Part shown: positions 42,671-51,362 of the stretch, in pieces | Layout of the letters: each line of letters begins with the position of its first letter | Numbering within the stretch: position 1 is the first letter of the stretch | NCBI GenBank assembly: GCA_003217735.2 | Contig: CP031590.1 | Location: 54,074 to 118,073, forward strand | Direction of reading: 5' to 3' | Source: Marinibacterium anthonyi | Lineage (GTDB): Bacteria; Pseudomonadota; Alphaproteobacteria; Rhodobacterales; Rhodobacteraceae | Length of the DNA: 64,000 bases | Made by a program: the position numbers and the translations under genes | The notes under the pieces: generated by a model | Seen by the model: only the letters and a program-made list of their open reading frames with translations | What the model was told of the DNA's origin: nothing | Databases searched by the model: none

Positions 42671-43435
42671 TCAGAACCAGATCGCGCGGACCGGCATCCA
42701 GATGCCCATGAAGATCATCATCAGGTTTTCCGTCAGCGAAATGAACCCCAGCGGGACGGAACTGTCACCGCCGACGCAGGCGCATTTCAGCTCTCTCTTG
42801 TCGATATAAACAGCCTTGAACACGCTGACAGCGCCGACCGTGCCGATAAACAGGGCAACAGGCGCCGAGAGCCACAGCAGCGCGCCGGCAGTCATCAGGA
42901 CACCTGCCAACGCTTCGCCGAACGGGTAGACCTTGCCGTATCGCACCCATTTGCGCGCCAGCAGATCGTAGTTGAGGAACATCGTCGAAAACCCTTCGAC
43001 ATCCTGCAATTTCTGGATCGCGAGAATGGTCATGGACAGCGAAATGAACCATTCGAACCCCCGCAAGGTAAGGACCGACCCGTACTGGTGCCAAGACAGG
43101 CCCAATGCCAACAGCGCGGCAACGGAAAAGATCGCGATGACCGGCTGGTAGGTCGTGTCGCTTTGCTCTTCCTCGGGTGGGTCAATGTCGAAAAACACCC
43201 TGAGATCATCGTAACCGCCGATCCGTTCGTCCCCGATGAAAGTCTGCGGCGTCGTCTCGACCCCGTGCTTCTCCATGAAAGCATCGGTGTCTTCACGGGT
43301 GTCAAGCGGATGGTCTTCCACCTCGAAGCCTTGCCGCTCCAGCAGGTCTTTCGATTTCAGACCGTAGGGGCAGACATGGCCCGGCATGACCATGCGATAA
43401 AGCTGCGCGGATTTACTGTCTGTGTCGCGGGGCAT
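42671..43435 (-). CDS. Glutaredoxin-MauE fusion membrane protein
   Basis: A 254-residue fusion. Residues ~10-85 form a glutaredoxin domain with active site HVCPYGLKSKDLL (single CPYG rather than CxxC) and TTPQTFIGDERIGGYDDL. The rest is a four-helix MauE/DoxX-like membrane domain with YPFGEALAGVLM and a Cys pair in LKCACVGGDSSVPLGF. It may reduce periplasmic or membrane thiols or handle metals; MauE homologues help disulfide formation in methylamine dehydrogenase. Fusion orientation puts the glutaredoxin domain before the first membrane helix. Probably translated together with the downstream-facing DUF305 gene (12-bp gap). Confidence 0.85.
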   Translation of the reverse strand: MPRDTDSKSAQLYRMVMPGHVCPYGLKSKDLLERQGFEVEDHPLDTREDTDAFMEKHGVETTPQTFIGDERIGGYDDLRVFFDIDPPEEEQSDTTYQPVIAIFSVAALLALGLSWHQYGSVLTLRGFEWFISLSMTILAIQKLQDVEGFSTMFLNYDLLARKWVRYGKVYPFGEALAGVLMTAGALLWLSAPVALFIGTVGAVSVFKAVYIDKRELKCACVGGDSSVPLGFISLTENLMMIFMGIWMPVRAIWF

Positions 43436-43447
43436 GTCCTTTCCTCC

Positions 43448-44284
43448 TTATCCGCTGCACGTAAGTTGACCACGGAACCCGGCTTCGTAGTCGGTTCCCG
43501 CGCTGACGATCAGATCGGTCAGGTCACCGTTCGTCTCTGCGATCTCGGCCGACAGCGGGCCTTCAGAAAATGCATTTTCGCCCTGCGCATTCAGGCGCAC
43601 CAGATCACCGCTGATCTTCATTGCGGCGGCAGACCCTTCGCCGGTTTCACCAGTCACCAGTACAGCCGGACTGTCCGAGGTGTAAGCAAAGCGGCAATTT
43701 CCGCCATTCGGGAACACCGCAGCGATTTCGTCTTCCGTCAGAAACTCAGGATCGACCTTCGACACGACCTCCGTTTGAAGCGCCTGTTGCGCATCCACAA
43801 CCTGCGCCGGCGTTTCGCTTCGCGTGGCCGATGCTTCGCCGTTTGCTCCAATGTCAGCAATAAGGTAGCGCATTTCGGCGATTTCCTTGTCCTGCGCATA
43901 GATAATGTCGTCTGCGAGCCCCCGGACGCGCGGGTCGGTGATCTCGGCACGAGTCGACGTCATGATGGCGATCGAGTGGTGCGGGATCATGGCGCGCATG
44001 TAGGACCTGTCCTGCACCGTGAATTGCCCGCGAACCAGCCAGAGGCTCGCCGCGAAAAGGACTATTGCGCCAACGAAAATCGCGATGTTGGCTTTGGTGT
44101 TCTGATACATGGACAACATGTACGCCAACATGATCACGGCCATGGTCGCCCCCATCAGGATGGCCATGTAAAGGCGTGTCTCCGAAAAGAAGATATGGCC
44201 CCAAAGATAGGTGTTCAGGTACATCAGAACGAACATGACCACGGTCGATGTTCCGATCATCATAAAGAATCGTGAGTAGTGCAT
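43448..44284 (-). CDS. DUF305 membrane protein
   Basis: A 278-residue protein with three N-terminal membrane helices (TSTVVMFVLMYLNTYLWG; YMAILMGATMAVIMLAYML; NIAIFVGAIVLFAASLWLV). A DUF305 ferritin-like segment follows (DRSYMRAMIPHHSIAIMTS, AQDKEIAEMR), then a C-terminal extension of ~130 residues. DUF305 proteins are common next to copper ATPases and can bind copper through His/Met; function is not settled. The C-terminal domain is longer than in minimal members. First gene of a two-gene minus-strand operon; a palindromic MerR-like box lies upstream. Confidence 0.85.
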   Translation of the reverse strand: MHYSRFFMMIGTSTVVMFVLMYLNTYLWGHIFFSETRLYMAILMGATMAVIMLAYMLSMYQNTKANIAIFVGAIVLFAASLWLVRGQFTVQDRSYMRAMIPHHSIAIMTSTRAEITDPRVRGLADDIIYAQDKEIAEMRYLIADIGANGEASATRSETPAQVVDAQQALQTEVVSKVDPEFLTEDEIAAVFPNGGNCRFAYTSDSPAVLVTGETGEGSAAAMKISGDLVRLNAQGENAFSEGPLSAEIAETNGDLTDLIVSAGTDYEAGFRGQLTCSG

Positions 44285-44321
44285 TTCCAGTCACCTCCTT
44301 GCAGTTCTCTGTAAAACAACA

Positions 44322-44346
44322 ACATTCCAGCGCTGGAGAGTTCCAA
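44322..44346 (-). promoter_or_regulatory. Weaker CueR-like box upstream of DUF305
   Basis: A perfect palindrome TCCAGCGCTGGA inside CTCTCCAGCGCTGGAATG, preceded on the minus strand by TTGGAA (44346-44341). The -35 is less canonical and no good -10 is seen 19-20 bp away. Confidence 0.45.
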
Positions 44347-44463
44347 AAGCACGAATTTTCGTAGTTTCAAGGCAACAAAGGCGCGTCGTTTGCCCCGGTT
44401 CACGGCTTCTTTTCTTTGCCCCTGACGCGCACTGAATTTTCATGGGTCCGAGGAGATCGCGCC

Positions 44464-45044
44464 ATGCAGAATTTCACGAGACGAGAATTGATTTGTGCCG
44501 GAGCGATGGGTTGCTTTCTGCCCACAACTGCCTGGGCCCACAAAGTCAAATTGCCCGAACGGTTCGAACCACAATTGGTAAACATCCGTCGTGGTGACTG
44601 GGTTAAAGGCGATGTCCACGTCGTTCCCGACGATTTTTTCCTTTATTTCATGCTCGAGGACGGGATGGCGATCCGCTACGGGGTCGGGGTAGGGCGCAAA
44701 GGTTTGTACGAACCCGGAGAGTTCACGGTAGCGCGCAAGGCCAAATGGCCATGGTGGCGGCCAACGAACGCCATGATCCGGCGCGAGCCACGCAAATACG
44801 CAAAGTACAAGGATGGACTGAAAGGCGGGCCAAACAACCCGCTCGGGCCCGCGCGCTCTATCTCTACGATGCCGAGGGACGCGATACCTATCTTCGCATT
44901 CATGGAACGAACGCCCCGGAGACAATTGGGTCTGCCGTGTCGAATGGATGTGCGCGGTTGACGAATGAACATGTGAAGAATCTGTACGAACGCGTTGAAA
45001 TCGGCGCCCGCGTCTTCCTGTATCCCAAAGTGACAACGGCGTGA
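44464..45044 (+). pseudogene. L,D-transpeptidase with a single-base frameshift
   Basis: The first frame encodes a signal peptide (TRRELICAGAMGCFLP) and a YkuD domain as far as GGPNNPLG (about residue 128). The +2 frame then continues the same protein with ARALYLYDAEGRDTYLRIHGT, catalytic SNGCARL and VFLYPKV. Restoring one G in the GGG at 44845-44847 would give one continuous ~193-residue enzyme. Either the gene is inactivated or the base was lost in sequencing. It is closely similar to the interrupted transpeptidase at 47101-50432. Confidence 0.88.
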
Positions 45045-45127
45045 GGAGTGTTCTGTCGCCTTGAAGTTCCTCTTCCGGAAATGGCACAAGTGCGGCAGTT
45101 GGCGAAAGCCAGTCTATCATTCATGAG

Positions 45128-46432
45128 GTGACGGAATTGTCTTTGAGCCGGAGGTCTTTCCTTGGCGGGATGACCGTTGCGCTGGCTGGTACCCGCTTGC
45201 CAGCAGCGACACACGAGTTGATCCTCGCGCCCCAATCGATCAAGGCGCACCTTGCTGGGTACGACGTGTCGATGTTGGGCTTCAACGGTGGTCTGCCGGG
45301 CCCAGAAGTCAGAATGCGACAAGGACAAACCGCCCGCATTACCCTCGATAACCGATTGGAGGAGGGCGCTCTCGTTCACTGGCATGGGTTGCGGGTTCCA
45401 AATCGGATGGATGGTGTCAACGTCCTCACTCAGGATGTGGTCATTCCGGGCGACTCGTATCGTTATCAATTCGGCGTCCCGGATGCCGGCACGTATTGGT
45501 ATCACTCGCATTACCTGTCTTACGATCAGGTCAGCCGCGGTCTTTTCGGCGCCTTCATCGTCGAGGAGCAAAATGCGCCGGCTGTCGACCATGACATCGT
45601 TGTTCAGTTCTTCGATGTCTTGCTGGATCAGTCCGGGCAGTACGACGAAGCGTTCAACCCGGCCCATTTCGCAACCGAGGGCCGTATCGGCAATACGGTC
45701 ACGGCACTTGTTTTCAATGGAACCGGCAAGACTGTGAAACGAGGCGACCGTCTGCGACTGCGTCTCATAAATCCCTCTATCGACAGGGTGTACCGTGTCG
45801 GCCTGGATGGTTTGATAGGCAAGATCGCTGCACTGGATGGCATGCCTCTGGCGCATCCTCGGACGCTCGAACCGATCCTTCTCGCTCCGGGGCAAAGATG
45901 CGATGTGATTGGTGATGCGACCGGGCCTATTAGATTCGACGACAGCTTTGGAGAACAGACGTTGAGCCTTGGCGAAATCGCTGTTTCCGGTTCCCGTGAG
46001 CCCGCGAAAGCGCCCATCACCGCATTGCCCGCCAACCGAATGCCCGCCCCGAAAGACCCCGGCCAAACCGCGGAGCTGGTGCTCCAGGGAGGTGCGGGAA
46101 GCGCGTCCCACAACGGCACAGGGACATGGGCGCTCAATGACGTATCCGGCCTGCCTCGAAGGCCTTTCCTATCCGCCGCGCAGGGGACGACCGCGCGCAT
46201 TTCGATCCGCAACGAAACCGGGTTCCCACACGTCATGCATCTGCATGGCCACCATTTCTGGGAACTCGATGCGGCGGGTGAAGCCGGTCCATACCGGGAC
46301 TCGACCTATCTGGATACCGGCGAGACGCGGGATATTCTCGTCGTCCTGGACAATCCGGGATCGTGGATGCTGCATTGCCACATGTTGAGCCACCAGGCCG
46401 ACGGTATGGCAACGTGGATCAGAGTCGGCTGA
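45128..46432 (+). CDS. Multicopper oxidase 2 (periplasmic)
   Basis: About 434 residues, three cupredoxin domains. A twin-arginine signal (LSRRSFLGGMTVALAG) and copper ligands in VHWHGLRVPN, YWYHSHYLS, HVMHLHGHHFWEL and HCHMLSHQADGM. It is homologous to, but clearly distinct from, the oxidase at 36726. It may oxidise Cu(I) in the periplasm. The start is GTG 45128 or, with a better ribosome site (AGGTGA five bases upstream), TTG 45137. It lies between the frameshifted transpeptidase and dsbB. Confidence 0.92.
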   Translation: MTELSLSRRSFLGGMTVALAGTRLPAATHELILAPQSIKAHLAGYDVSMLGFNGGLPGPEVRMRQGQTARITLDNRLEEGALVHWHGLRVPNRMDGVNVLTQDVVIPGDSYRYQFGVPDAGTYWYHSHYLSYDQVSRGLFGAFIVEEQNAPAVDHDIVVQFFDVLLDQSGQYDEAFNPAHFATEGRIGNTVTALVFNGTGKTVKRGDRLRLRLINPSIDRVYRVGLDGLIGKIAALDGMPLAHPRTLEPILLAPGQRCDVIGDATGPIRFDDSFGEQTLSLGEIAVSGSREPAKAPITALPANRMPAPKDPGQTAELVLQGGAGSASHNGTGTWALNDVSGLPRRPFLSAAQGTTARISIRNETGFPHVMHLHGHHFWELDAAGEAGPYRDSTYLDTGETRDILVVLDNPGSWMLHCHMLSHQADGMATWIRVG

Positions 46433-46443
46433 GGGTCGCGACG

Positions 46444-46459
46444 GATACATACCGTTACA
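46444..46459 (+). promoter_or_regulatory. 10-bp-period direct repeat upstream of dsbB
   Basis: GATACA (46444-46449) and GTTACA (46454-46459), one helical turn apart, 87 bp before the dsbB start. Same motif as at 24102 and 33657. Confidence 0.45.
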
Positions 46460-46545
46460 AATCTCTGAATGATAACAGCCCTTCTGCCGTTTACGTAACC
46501 TGACAAGCGAGAAACAGGTCCATCGATTGCCAACGGGAGCGTTCA

Positions 46546-47058
46546 TTGACCCTGACACCAAAATCTCTCGGCATGACTGCGGCGGCAGGATCAGCCGCCT
46601 TGCTGTTAGGGGCCTTCGTTTTCCAGGCTCTTGGCTACGCGCCTTGCGCAATGTGCATCTGGCAACGCTACCCACACGCAATCGCCATTGGAATGGGCGC
46701 TATGTTGCTCTTTGCTCTGCCGATCCTCCCAATCCTGATAATCGGTGCCCTGTCGGCACTCAGCACATCCGCGTTGGGAGTGTTTCATACCGGGGTCGAG
46801 CGCGGCTGGTGGGAGGGACCGACTTCTTGCACAGGATCCGGCCTCGATGTCTCTCAAATGTCGGTATCGGAATTGCTGCCCTCTGCCAGTTCAAGTGCTT
46901 CGACTCTTGTTCTGTGCGATGAGGTTGTCTGGGAATTACTGACGTTGTCCATGGCCAGTTGGAACGCGATCCTGAGCGGTGTCCTTACTTGCCTCTGGTT
47001 AGTCGCGATCGCAAAGAGCCTTAAGGTTCGGTGGCGTGGGGCAGCGGACGTTTCTTGA
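46546..47058 (+). CDS. dsbB: DsbB-family quinone-linked disulfide oxidase
   Basis: A 170-residue protein with four membrane helices. The first periplasmic Cys pair is in YAPCAMCIWQRYPH and a second pair (SCTGSG and LVLCDEV) lies in the larger loop, matching DsbB. It would reoxidise a DsbA using quinone; the DsbA-like protein at 38601 is a candidate partner. Translation starts at TTG 46546 after GGGAG. It is not adjacent to dsbA, but both are in the island. Confidence 0.9.
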   Translation: MTLTPKSLGMTAAAGSAALLLGAFVFQALGYAPCAMCIWQRYPHAIAIGMGAMLLFALPILPILIIGALSALSTSALGVFHTGVERGWWEGPTSCTGSGLDVSQMSVSELLPSASSSASTLVLCDEVVWELLTLSMASWNAILSGVLTCLWLVAIAKSLKVRWRGAADVS

Positions 47059-47396
47059 AACGTCCCGCATTCATCGAAAACAAACAAAGGGCTTCGTTTC
47101 ATGGTTACAAGACGACACTTTCTTGCACTCTCCGGCTCGCTGTTTTCAGCGTCTCTGAGTTCACCAGCATTCGCTAAGACCTGGCCGACAACAGCCGAAA
47201 AAGCAGCTTGGGATGCGCAGGTCACGCCCGCCAACTATGACGCTGCAACAACCAACCCATGGGGGCTGCATCCCAGGCTGCTGCCGCAACGCGTGTTGGC
47301 AAATGACGGTTTGCGCCCGGGTGACATTCACGTCGATGCGATCGCGCGCTTCTGCAGCGACACCGCTGGTGAAACAGCGCGACATTGCAGGTGGTG

Positions 47397-47449
47397 ATTT
47401 TGGGGGAAGCGGAAGCCGGGCGTAGCCCGGATGTAGCTTCCCCCAAAAT
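47397..47449. repeat. Perfect nested hairpin inside the IS21 left end
   Basis: A 14-bp perfect stem (47397-47410 with 47436-47449) encloses a second stem GCCGGGC/GCCCGG (47415-47430). It lies between the left end and istA. It could block incoming transcription or ribosomes, protecting the transposase gene from readthrough. Confidence 0.75.
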
Positions 47450-47529
47450 CTCGCGCGGGTTTACCCCGTGCGGTTGGCGGTGACGGCGGTCAGGGTGGTC
47501 CGATCTTCGACGAGCAAGAAGAGGATCGG

Positions 47530-49056
47530 ATGCCCGGCCGTTTCATCACCGACCGACAACACGAGGATTACATGACCCTTCGACAGCATCACACGCAAAA
47601 GATTGCGGCAGCCAAGGCCGGCTTCAGCGTCAGCACCGGAGCCCGGATCGAACGTGACCCCCGCCCTCCATCTCAGAAACGACGTGAGCGCCGACATGGA
47701 GGCGGCAAGCCCGACCCTTTGGCCGGCCTGTGGGATGAAGAGATCGTTCCGCTGATCGAAGCGACACCGGGCCTTCGGCCGATCGCGGTGCTCGAGGAGA
47801 TGCAGTTCCGTCATCCGGACCGGGACCTGAGCTCTGCGCGCCGCACCTTGGAGCGCCGGATGCGGCTTTGGCGCGCCGAACACGGGCCGGACAGGGAAGT
47901 GATCTTCCGCCAGTCACACCCGCCGGGGCGGGAGGGCATGTCCGACTTCTTCGACGCGCGCGCGCTCGGCGTCACGATTGCCGGAGTGCCCTTGGCGCAT
48001 CGGATCTATCACTTCACCCTGGTCCACTCGGGCTGGGAGCATGCCGAGGTGGTGCTTGGCGGCGAGAGCTACACCGCCTTGGCTGGCGGATTGCAGAACG
48101 CCCTATGGCTTCTCGGCGGCGCCCCGCGCGAACATCGGACGGACAGCTTGTCGGCCGCCTTCGCCAATCTCGATCGGGATGCCCGAGAGGACCTGCGCAC
48201 ACGCTACGACGCGCTGTGTGCCGACTACGGCATGGAAGCGACCCGGAACAACCGCGGCATTGCACACGAAAACGGGTCTATCGAGAGCCGGCACGGGCAT
48301 CTCAAGACCCGCTTGGAGCAGGCCCTGCTGCTGCGTGGCAGCCATGACTTCGATGAGTTGGACGACTGGCGACACTTCGTGGCCCAGGTCGTCGCGCGCC
48401 ACAATGCACGGCATCGGGACCGCCTGAAGGTCGAACGGCCACATCTGCAGCCGCTTCCGGCGCGCCGTAGCTGTGATTGCGACGAGGCGCGCGTGCGGGT
48501 GACCTCGTCGGGTGGCTTCGTGTTCCGAAAGGTGTTCTACACCGTTCACTCTCGCCTGATCGGCTACGAGCTGAAGCTGCGCATCTTCGATGATCGCCTG
48601 GAGCTGTTCCTCGGCGGCACACCCCTCGAAACCCTACCGCGCGGGCGACCGCCTGCCGGTGGGCGTGGCGGCCATGGCTATGTCGTTAGCTACCATCACG
48701 TCATCCACAGCTTGCGGGCCAAGCCTCAGGCCTTCGCCAACCTGACCTACCGCGACGCGCTCTTCCCTCGCACGGAATACCGCCGATGCTGGGACGCGCT
48801 GACGGCTGCCGGACCGCTGCGGCAAGCCTGCCGGATCATGGTCGGCCTGCTGTGGCTCGCCCATGATCAGACCTGCGAGGCGGAATTGGCCGCGGCCCTC
48901 TCGGCAATCCTTGCCCGAGGCGAACTTCCGGTCCTCGGGGACCTGCACTCCCGCTTCACGCGGACCGAAGGCGATGGTGGGCCCGATGTCCCGGTCTGCA
49001 TCCCCTCTGCGGGCAGCTACGATGACCTGATCCAAGGGCAGGGAGCGGCCGCATGA
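47530..49056 (+). CDS. istA: IstA transposase of the intact IS21-family element
   Basis: A 508-residue IS21-family transposase, full length. An N-terminal DNA-binding part (DYMTLRQHHTQKIAAAKAGFSVST) is followed by the integrase core with Asp in MSDFFDARALGVTIAG, Glu/Asp pattern around HRTDSLSAAF and Glu in HENGSIESRHGHLK. A C-terminal Mu-transposase-like domain completes it. It catalyses cut-and-paste transposition with IstB. Its stop overlaps the istB start (ATGA). Confidence 0.93.
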   Translation: MPGRFITDRQHEDYMTLRQHHTQKIAAAKAGFSVSTGARIERDPRPPSQKRRERRHGGGKPDPLAGLWDEEIVPLIEATPGLRPIAVLEEMQFRHPDRDLSSARRTLERRMRLWRAEHGPDREVIFRQSHPPGREGMSDFFDARALGVTIAGVPLAHRIYHFTLVHSGWEHAEVVLGGESYTALAGGLQNALWLLGGAPREHRTDSLSAAFANLDRDAREDLRTRYDALCADYGMEATRNNRGIAHENGSIESRHGHLKTRLEQALLLRGSHDFDELDDWRHFVAQVVARHNARHRDRLKVERPHLQPLPARRSCDCDEARVRVTSSGGFVFRKVFYTVHSRLIGYELKLRIFDDRLELFLGGTPLETLPRGRPPAGGRGGHGYVVSYHHVIHSLRAKPQAFANLTYRDALFPRTEYRRCWDALTAAGPLRQACRIMVGLLWLAHDQTCEAELAAALSAILARGELPVLGDLHSRFTRTEGDGGPDVPVCIPSAGSYDDLIQGQGAAA

Positions 49057-49919
49057 GCATGACCGTGGAAACCGCAACACTGCCGACCCTGCTGACGGCG
49101 CTCAGGCTGCCCACGGTCGCCCGCCTCTGGCCGGAGTTCTGCACCCGTGCCGACAAGGAGGGTTGGCCGGCCGAACGCTTGTTGGCGGCGCTGTGCGAGC
49201 TGGAACTGAGCGAGCGGGAACAGCGCCGCATCCAACGCCATCTTGCCGCTGCAAGGCTGCCGCAAGGGAAAACGCTCGACGCCTTCGACTTCCTGGCGGT
49301 ACCCACCTTGAGCCAGGCGCGCGTCAGAGCGCTGGTCGAAGGCGACAGCTGGCTGCAGGCAGGGCACAATTTGCTGGCCTTCGGCCCTCCCGGCTCGGGC
49401 AAGACGCATCTCGCGGGGGCCATCGGATACGAACTCATCCAACGAGGGTACCGTGTGCTCATGGCCAGGACGTCGGACCTGGTCCAACGCCTGCAAGTGG
49501 CGCGGCAGGACCTGGCGCTCACTCAGGAGATCGCGAAGCTCGACAAGTTCGACCTGCTCATCCTCGACGACCTGTCGTACGTGCGAAAAGATCAGGCCGA
49601 GACCAGTGCCCTCTTCGAGCTCATCTCCGCACGATACGAGCGGCGCTCCATCATGATCACGGCCAATCAGCCGTTCAGTGGCTGGGACGCCATCTTCCCC
49701 GACAGGGCGATGACCATCGCCGCCATCGACCGGCTCGTCCACCATGCGACAATCTTCGAAATGAACGTCGAAAGCTACCGACGCCGTGCCGCCTATGCCG
49801 CCGCGACATCGCTCAGCGACATCGAAGATGACTGCGACAAACAACAGCCCGAAAAGGAGACCGCCAAAGCGAAAGACAACTCGCGGCCAGCGACATTGAG
49901 CAGCGACATCGAAACTTGA
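49053..49919 (+). CDS. istB: IstB ATPase helper of transposition
   Basis: A 288-residue DnaA-like AAA+ ATPase: Walker A GPPGSGKTHLAGAI near residue 112, Walker B LLILDDLSYVRKDQAE, and sensor ITANQPFSGWDAIF. IstB selects target DNA and stimulates IstA. The last ~40 residues are an unusual low-complexity tail (LSDIEDD ... LSSDIET). They are encoded by DNA that contains copies of the AGCGACATCGAA repeat of the element's end. Overlaps istA by 4 bp. Confidence 0.93.
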   Translation: MSMTVETATLPTLLTALRLPTVARLWPEFCTRADKEGWPAERLLAALCELELSEREQRRIQRHLAAARLPQGKTLDAFDFLAVPTLSQARVRALVEGDSWLQAGHNLLAFGPPGSGKTHLAGAIGYELIQRGYRVLMARTSDLVQRLQVARQDLALTQEIAKLDKFDLLILDDLSYVRKDQAETSALFELISARYERRSIMITANQPFSGWDAIFPDRAMTIAAIDRLVHHATIFEMNVESYRRRAAYAAATSLSDIEDDCDKQQPEKETAKAKDNSRPATLSSDIET

Positions 49920-50519
49920 TCTGGCGGCCGCAAACCGGCACCGTCAAAAAACGTCACCGTCATCCACCTGCGATGTCGCTCAGCACTCAACTGCGATGTC
50001 GCGCCACACGCGCGCTATCTGTACCATATCGAGGAAGGTGGCACCGCGATGCGCTACGGGGTCGCGATTGCCAAGGGCAATCTCTACGAGCCCGGCACCT
50101 ACACGATTCGTCGCAAGGTCGAATGGCCACACTGGACGCCGACGCAGTCGATGATTGAGCGAGACCCAGATGCATTCGCTCAGTTTGCCGATGGAATGGA
50201 GCCCGGCCCGGAAAATGCCTTGGGGAGCAGGGCTTTGTATCTATTCGTCGGAGATCGGGATACGTACCTTCGTATCCATGGGACACCCAGCCCACGCAGC
50301 ATTGGCGGCCGGGCCAGTTCGGGATGCGTGCGCATGGTGATGGCCCACATCAATGATCTCTATCCGAATGTCGCTGTCGGATCGACGGCGTTCCTTTACT
50401 CGGCCGAGGACAGCGTTACCGCTCGAAGCTGATCAATTCGTCGGACAGCGCATCTTGGGCTCACGCGCTGAGGACAGCGTCATGCAGGAAAATCTTGCAA
50501 CGAATTGTTGGACGAACAC

Positions 50520-51149
50520 TCACGGCTGTGTCGCAAGTGAATTTTCGAACTGTGCGATCGCTACGGATTTATCGTCCTCATCGTTCTCGAACAGCTTTCT
50601 GGTTCGCACACCCGGCAACTTGCCAAAATCCGCCATCAGGCGCTTTGGAAAAAATGTGCGTCCAATGGATTCAAATCCTGGTAATTGTCTGAGTACCGCG
50701 GAGGTACTGGCACTACAAAAACCGGAAGCGGCTGGGCCGCTGGCAATTGCAAGCTGTAAGGCCTGCTCCGCGACTTCGGGAGACACATCGATCTCTTGTA
50801 TGACGACATGGTAGGTCTCCCGAGCATGAGCCCGCGCATAAAAATCGGCCACTTGTGGAGTAATGCCATAAAGCACATCTCCCCGTTCCGGTACCGCGCT
50901 CAGCCGGACCGTTCCTGCCGGATCGAAGATAACACGCTGCGACCCATTAATCATGACGCTGGTATGCGCACCCGCCCCGGACCTGTTATTGATCATGGTG
51001 TACAGCGTCAGCGCGGCCGGTCCGTCGTGACGGTAGGATGCACTACTGATGACTTCGGCTGAAGCATCAGGGCGCATGTCGTTTCCTGCACCGCACCCCG
51101 CCAAAATTACCAAGGTTAGAACTGAGAAAATGCGGTTCAAAAAGAGCAC
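50520..51149 (-). CDS. Envelope lipoprotein, conserved-looking, unknown function
   Basis: About 209 residues with a lipobox (LVILAGC) after a short hydrophobic signal. The mature part has TLYTMINNRSGAGAHTSVMINGSQRVIFDPAG, RGDVLYGITPQVADFYARAHARETYHV and a SGFCSAST Cys/Ser segment. It looks like a conserved alphaproteobacterial protein of unknown role, perhaps an envelope hydrolase or peptidase-like fold. The GTG at 51149, six to seven bases after AGGAGG, is the best start; an ATG at 51167 adds six residues. Confidence 0.65.
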   Translation of the reverse strand: MLFLNRIFSVLTLVILAGCGAGNDMRPDASAEVISSASYRHDGPAALTLYTMINNRSGAGAHTSVMINGSQRVIFDPAGTVRLSAVPERGDVLYGITPQVADFYARAHARETYHVVIQEIDVSPEVAEQALQLAIASGPAASGFCSASTSAVLRQLPGFESIGRTFFPKRLMADFGKLPGVRTRKLFENDEDDKSVAIAQFENSLATQP

Positions 51150-51346
51150 CCTGCAGCCTCCTGCCATGGGTGAATAATTGAATTTTCGGGATATTCAGGT
51201 CCTCTACCACTCTCGACACCAACTCTTCCGGATTTCACGTCCACCGAAACACGGGTTCGGTGTCGGTTGGTACGCGACTCCTCGACAGGTTTTTCTCTGG
51301 ATATCGCAAGTCTCAGATTAAGAGGAGCGTTCGCCCCGAATTGATT

Positions 51347-51362
51347 TGTCGCAATTTGTAAC
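51347..51362 (+). promoter_or_regulatory. 10-bp-period direct repeat upstream of the EF-hand protein
   Basis: TGTCGC (51347-51352) and TGTAAC (51357-51362), one helical turn apart, in the 324-bp gap (51150-51473) between divergent genes. Same motif family as at 24073. No gene is seen in the gap. Confidence 0.4.

Larger units (their letters stand above)
47351..50008 (+). mobile_element. IS21-family insertion sequence, complete
   Basis: A 2658-bp element carrying istA and istB. It is flanked by the perfect 8-bp repeat CGCGCGCT at 47343-47350 and 50009-50016. The ends share TGnnGCGACA(C/T)CGC-like sequence in inverted orientation, and GCGACATTGCAGGTGG near the left end recurs inverted (GCGACATCGCAGGTGG) near the right. 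It is different from the IS21 remnant at 12816. It disrupts an L,D-transpeptidase gene. Confidence 0.93.
47101..50432 (+). pseudogene. L,D-transpeptidase gene interrupted by an IS21-family element
   Basis: The 5' part (47101-47350) encodes a signal peptide (TRRHFLALSGSLFSASL) and the start of a YkuD protein up to DAIAR. The 3' part (50017-50432) continues with YLYHIEEGGTAMRYGVAIAKG through the catalytic SSGCVRM to AFLYSAED. Removing the element and one 8-bp duplicate (CGCGCGCT) restores one uninterrupted frame. The gene is therefore recently inactivated rather than decayed. An ATG-initiated frame remains in the 3' piece from 50049, but it lacks the signal peptide. Confidence 0.93.

Noticed and set aside
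43088..44275. A 395-codon plus-strand frame opposite the glutaredoxin-MauE and DUF305 genes.
   Set aside because: Spans two genes on the other strand and shows no recognisable domain.
44900..46111. A 403-codon minus-strand frame across multicopper oxidase 2.
   Set aside because: Antisense shadow; the plus strand carries all copper-ligand motifs.
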